Source: Verrucomicrobia subdivision 3 bacterium UBA7542
GTDB lineage: Bacteria; Verrucomicrobiota; Verrucomicrobiia; Limisphaerales; UBA11358
Direction of reading: 5' to 3'
Assembly (NCBI GenBank): GCA_002479245.1
Contig: DLMG01000160.1
Location: 1-8,048 of the forward strand
DNA: 8,048 nucleotides
Part shown: positions 5,848-8,048 of the stretch, in pieces
Numbering within the stretch: position 1 is the stretch's first letter
Layout: the number at the start of each line of letters is the position of its first letter
Translations under genes and position numbers: made by a program
The notes under the pieces: model-generated
The model's database searches: none
What the model was told of the DNA's origin: nothing
The model's input: the letters and a program-made list of their open reading frames with translations, nothing else

Positions 5848-6756
5848 ATGAATAAAACCATAGACACAATCAAACTTAACAAGCTCCAGAAACTGAATAC
5901 GCTGCTGCCACACGAGATTCGCGGCCAGTCCCAAGTGCTGCCACGCATTGTCTCGGCAGTTCAACGCGGTGAATTCGGCCTCACGAAACCTGGACGTCCG
6001 CGCGGAAGTTTTCTGCTGCTCGGGCCGACGGGCGTGGGCAAAACGGAAACGGTCATCGTGACGACAAATCAAATCTTCGGCGCGGGACAATTATTCCGCT
6101 TCGATATGTCGGAGTTTCAGAATCAAGAATCGCTCGGCCTGCTGCTCGGCGCGCGGCTTGGCGAAGTTGGTTATTTGGGCGGAGTGCGCGAGCGCGCGGC
6201 GGAAGGCTCGCTCCTGTTTGACGAAGCGGAAAAAGCGCATCCGCGCGTGCTGGACATCCTGCTGCAACTGCTGGACGCGGCGCGGATCACGGTGGCGACC
6301 GGCCAGACGCTGGACTTTAGCAACTACTACATCTGGCTCACGTCAAACATCGGCTCGGCAGAACTGATGAGCCTGCAACATTCCAACGACGCGACGCTGG
6401 AGCGCCACGTCCTCACGCGGGCGCAACAATCTCTGCGCCCTGAAATTTTCGCGCGTGTGAATGAAAAACTCGTGTTCCGTCGTTTGGGTTACGAACACCA
6501 GTTGGAAATTGCGGAGAAATTCATTGCGCGTGAAATCGAATTCCTACGGGAGCGCGGACACAAGCTGGAATTGGACAAAACGGTTTTGCCGTTTCTTGTG
6601 CGCAAAGGTTTTCATCCGAAGCTGGGAGCGCGGCCGATGCGTGACGCGGTGGAAAAGCTGGTCGGCGATGCCGTGTCGGAATGCCTGCTGCAAGAACGCA
6701 CGGCCAGCGGCGCGCTGACCTTGGACGAAATGCGCGACTGCCTGATTGTGCTCTGA
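5848..6756 (+). CDS. Stand-alone ClpA/ClpB-type (second-ring-like) AAA+ ATPase
   Basis: 302 residues from the ATG at 5848. A TTG at 5842 in the same frame is an alternative; a TAG at 5836 blocks anything longer. The protein is a single AAA+ module like the D2 ring of ClpA/ClpB, with no N-domain, no first ring and no coiled-coil middle domain. Motifs in order: Walker A GPTGVGKT (59-66), Walker B LLFDEAEKAHP (122-131), sensor 1 LTSN (N167), arginine finger in LRPEIFARVNE (R203), then a small helical domain with sensor 2 GARPMR (R262). All residues needed for ATP binding, hydrolysis and ring action are present. The loop before Walker B is about five residues shorter than in ClpA, and the usual pore motif GYVG reads GEVG. 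No IGL/IGF loop for docking ClpP is seen, so it is probably not a ClpP partner. It may be a remodelling factor for the adjacent T4SS or an accessory function of the element. Ribosome site is weak. Confidence 0.88.
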   Translation: MNKTIDTIKLNKLQKLNTLLPHEIRGQSQVLPRIVSAVQRGEFGLTKPGRPRGSFLLLGPTGVGKTETVIVTTNQIFGAGQLFRFDMSEFQNQESLGLLLGARLGEVGYLGGVRERAAEGSLLFDEAEKAHPRVLDILLQLLDAARITVATGQTLDFSNYYIWLTSNIGSAELMSLQHSNDATLERHVLTRAQQSLRPEIFARVNEKLVFRRLGYEHQLEIAEKFIAREIEFLRERGHKLELDKTVLPFLVRKGFHPKLGARPMRDAVEKLVGDAVSECLLQERTASGALTLDEMRDCLIVL

Positions 6757-6764
6757 CTCAGGCC
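6740..6764. terminator. Possible hairpin at the convergent gene ends
   Basis: GCCTGA (6740-6745) pairs with TCAGGC (6758-6763) around a 12-nt loop, and a one-base bulge would lengthen the stem. It spans both stop codons of the convergent genes. There is no T-run on either side, so an intrinsic terminator is doubtful; it might only be a chance pairing. Confidence 0.2.
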
Positions 6765-7621
6765 AGCAAAAGATAAAGGTGCGACTCGCCGATGTCCTTG
6801 TCCGGCTGGAACGCGCCGAGTTTGCGCTTCGGCAATTGCGAACAAACTTTGCGAACGGCCTTCCGTTTCGGCGCAATCTTCGGCAGTTTCACCAACAGAC
6901 AATCGGCGAACTGGTCGCCGGTTTTGCTGGCGTAGATGTCGGGCGCGATCACCTCGGTCGCGCCTGCCTTGTATAGCGCCTCAACAAATTTCAGGGCATC
7001 GCTCACGCGCTTGAATCGTCCGAGCGAGCGCACGGCCTTGCCGCCGCTTTCCAGCCACTTCCGCACTTCGGCGCGATTCTTCTGCGCCAAAAGCGAGCGG
7101 ACAAAAACCTCATGGATGTGCTTTTCCGTGGCGACCGTTTTCGGCAATGGCATTACGGTTTCACCATTCAACATGGGCAGCGATTTGTCTTTTGCGCGGG
7201 CGGCACGGTATTCCTCGGCGGTGACAGGACGCCCATGCAAGTTGATTTCTTCGGACATCAACGCGCCATCGTGCAGCCACAGACGATAGCGTCCTGAAAA
7301 ATCACCGCGCACGGTGGAAAATTCCAATTGCAACCGGCCATTCTCGTGCCATGTGCGTTGAACGCCCGTGCCATGAGCCATGCGATATTCGCCCAGCAAC
7401 CGTCCGGCTTCACTCCACTGGCGGCAGACACCGTGCAGAAAGCCGTTCAGATAGCGTTCCTCGTTGGCCAGAACCCCGTTCTTATGCCAGACACGGACAA
7501 CCCCATGCCTGCGACCATTTCGCAACGGCACTATTTCGCGCAGTTGGCCATTCCGATGAAAGGCTTTTTCAACAGATTTTTTCACAAGACCGACAATTGC
7601 ATAATTCAGCAATGAATCCAT
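6758..7621 (-). CDS. MORN-repeat-variant protein with C-terminal alpha/beta domain
   Basis: 287 residues from the ATG at 7621. No signal peptide or clear membrane helix is present. Residues about 20-133 hold five degenerate repeats of 22-24 residues built on an aromatic, N-G-x-L, polar strand, then G/HG. Examples are FHRNGQL, VWHKNGVL, QWSEAGRL, TWHENGRL and LWLHDGAL. These are the MORN-variant type also found in YwqK-like proteins. A linker with the segment VTAEEYRAARAKDKSLP (133-149) follows, then a C-terminal domain (about 165-287) with helices and a strand pair around AGATEVIAPDIY and ADCLLVKLP, ending in DKDIGESHLYLLLA. Similar tails are, from memory, common in planctomycete and verrucomicrobial MORN proteins; I cannot name the domain. 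The role is unknown. MORN-variant proteins are sometimes annotated as antitoxins, but no toxin is beside it here. Convergent with the AAA+ gene, one base apart. No Shine-Dalgarno at the start, so the exact start is less certain. Confidence 0.8.
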   Translation of the reverse strand: MDSLLNYAIVGLVKKSVEKAFHRNGQLREIVPLRNGRRHGVVRVWHKNGVLANEERYLNGFLHGVCRQWSEAGRLLGEYRMAHGTGVQRTWHENGRLQLEFSTVRGDFSGRYRLWLHDGALMSEEINLHGRPVTAEEYRAARAKDKSLPMLNGETVMPLPKTVATEKHIHEVFVRSLLAQKNRAEVRKWLESGGKAVRSLGRFKRVSDALKFVEALYKAGATEVIAPDIYASKTGDQFADCLLVKLPKIAPKRKAVRKVCSQLPKRKLGAFQPDKDIGESHLYLLLA

Positions 7622-7879
7622 TTAACGCAAAATCGCGAAGAAATAACAGCGTAGAATTGTGGCAAACCAGTGAAATCTTCCTTCGAGCAGACAGACTTCC
7701 CGCGATGAAAACCTAGAGGCAAGAGTCCCCGGCGGCGGCGGTCGGGTCAAAGGAGGAACGGAAGCGCGAGCGTTTAAGCGAGCGAGCCGTAGTATCCTTG
7801 ACGCGACCGACGACGCCATACAATCAAAGAGGGTTTCATCGCGCTGTCCAGGCGACAAGCCGAATGGCTTGCAATTTCA

Positions 7880-7892
7880 CAATCAGTGATTG
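7880..7892. repeat. 13-bp palindromic box, left copy
   Basis: CAATCA and TGATTG are perfect inverted halves around a central G. The same box with central C, which is the same site read from the other strand, lies exactly 30 bp downstream, centre to centre (7886 to 7916). Two matched sites about three helical turns apart look like a pair of binding sites for a dimeric protein. Confidence 0.55.
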
Positions 7893-7901
7893 AAAAATCT
7901 G

Positions 7902-7930
7902 GAATTGGCCAATCACTGATTGGCGAATTC
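7902..7930. repeat. 29-bp near-perfect palindrome containing the right 13-bp box
   Basis: The arms GAATTGGCCAATCA (7902-7915) and TGATTGGCGAATTC (7917-7930) pair at 13 of 14 positions around a single central C (7916). The inner 13 bp (7910-7922) is the second copy of the CAATCA-N-TGATTG box. It could be an operator, a hairpin or a recombination or transfer site. No T-run follows on the plus strand, so an intrinsic terminator is unlikely. Confidence 0.6.
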
Positions 7931-8048
7931 AGCACCTTGCCCGCGTATGCGGATTATCTGGCTTCGGTCTGCGGTCGGCGAGCGGGGAAAGTGGAGCGGA
8001 GGGCGGAGAGAAGCGTTTAGCGAATCGCAGCCGGAGCGCAACGCCCGC

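Larger units (their letters stand above)
7768..8036 (+). repeat. Pair of imperfect direct repeats (7768-7792 and 8010-8036)
   Basis: The first copy contains GAGCGTTTAAGCGAGCGA followed by GCCGTAG. The second contains GAAGCGTTTAGCGAATCG followed by CAGCCGGAG. They share the AGCGTTTA core, a following GCGA and a GCCG tail, with small indels. They flank the palindromic boxes. The similarity is modest and lies in compositionally biased sequence. Confidence 0.3.
7622..8048. other. 427-nt region with no convincing gene
   Basis: No frame here looks like a protein with a good start and ribosome site. It presumably holds the promoter of the MORN gene near 7622-7720, although no clear promoter boxes are seen. 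It contains a GGC-triplet run near 7728-7740, the two palindromic boxes at 7880-7930, a pair of imperfect direct repeats (7768-7792 and 8010-8036) and a purine-rich tail from about 7975. A start-less frame is open on the plus strand from 7802 to 8020. It may be the edge of the element or a non-coding regulatory or repeat region. Confidence 0.5.

Noticed and set aside
5716..6090. Upstream extension of the pilin frame
   Set aside because: It would overlap the AAA+ gene on the other strand and would put the signal peptide in the middle of the protein. The ATG at 5715 gives a normal VirB2 precursor.
7749..7756. Strong Shine-Dalgarno-like AAAGGAGG on the plus strand
   Set aside because: No ATG, GTG or TTG lies at a useful distance downstream, and no open frame of interest follows.
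7622..7858. Minus-strand 78-codon open frame ending right before the MORN gene ATG
   Set aside because: The stop abuts the next start, which is suggestive, but the translation is Arg/Ser/Leu-rich without recognisable pattern and has no clear ribosome site.
1..8048. CRISPR array, tRNA, rRNA, insertion sequence, integrase or relaxase
   Set aside because: I saw no regularly spaced repeats of CRISPR type, no tRNA- or rRNA-like sequence, and no transposase, integrase or relaxase motif. The mobile-element assignment therefore rests on the T4SS genes alone.

Overview
The window looks like part of a conjugative or integrative element, or a plasmid, from a Gram-negative bacterium. The minus strand carries seven tightly packed genes for the mating-pair-formation part of a type IV secretion system (T4SS). 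They share the VirB/Trb order: VirB2-like pilin, VirB3-like membrane protein, an unrecognised 100-residue helical protein, VirB4 ATPase, glycine-zipper lipoprotein, VirB5/TrbJ-like protein, and VirB6/TrbL-like membrane protein. The last of these runs off the left edge. A lipobox lipoprotein and Sec-type signal peptides fit a diderm cell. The MORN-repeat protein, the A-rich leaders without Shine-Dalgarno sequences and the moderately high GC content suggest Verrucomicrobiota or a relative. That assignment is inference only.

Layout: 1-5715 is the minus-strand T4SS operon, transcribed right to left, with gaps of 3-47 nt and one ATGA overlap. 5716-5847 is a divergent intergenic region with a perfect 7-bp hairpin just upstream of the pilin start. 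5848-6756 (plus) encodes a stand-alone AAA+ ATPase resembling the second ring domain of ClpA/ClpB. 6758-7621 (minus) encodes a protein with about five MORN-type repeats and a C-terminal alpha/beta domain; it converges on the AAA+ gene with one base between their stop codons. 7622-8048 has no convincing gene but holds two 13-bp palindromic boxes, one of which sits inside a 29-bp near-perfect palindrome.

How the genes work together: VirB2 would form the pilus shaft, VirB5 its tip or adhesin, VirB3 and VirB6 the inner-membrane platform, VirB4 the ATPase that powers assembly, and the lipoprotein an outer-membrane or VirB7-type part. VirB8, VirB9, VirB10, VirB11, the coupling protein and the relaxase are not in view. 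VirB8-10 may lie beyond the left edge, downstream of virB6. The AAA+ protein and the MORN protein are not standard T4SS parts, and their link to the system is by position only.

The points most worth following up are the AAA+ ring protein, which keeps its ATPase motifs but has a shortened pore loop without the usual tyrosine; the VirB4 Walker B variant (Glu-Glu instead of Asp-Glu); the unknown protein between VirB3 and VirB4; and the paired palindromes at the right end.
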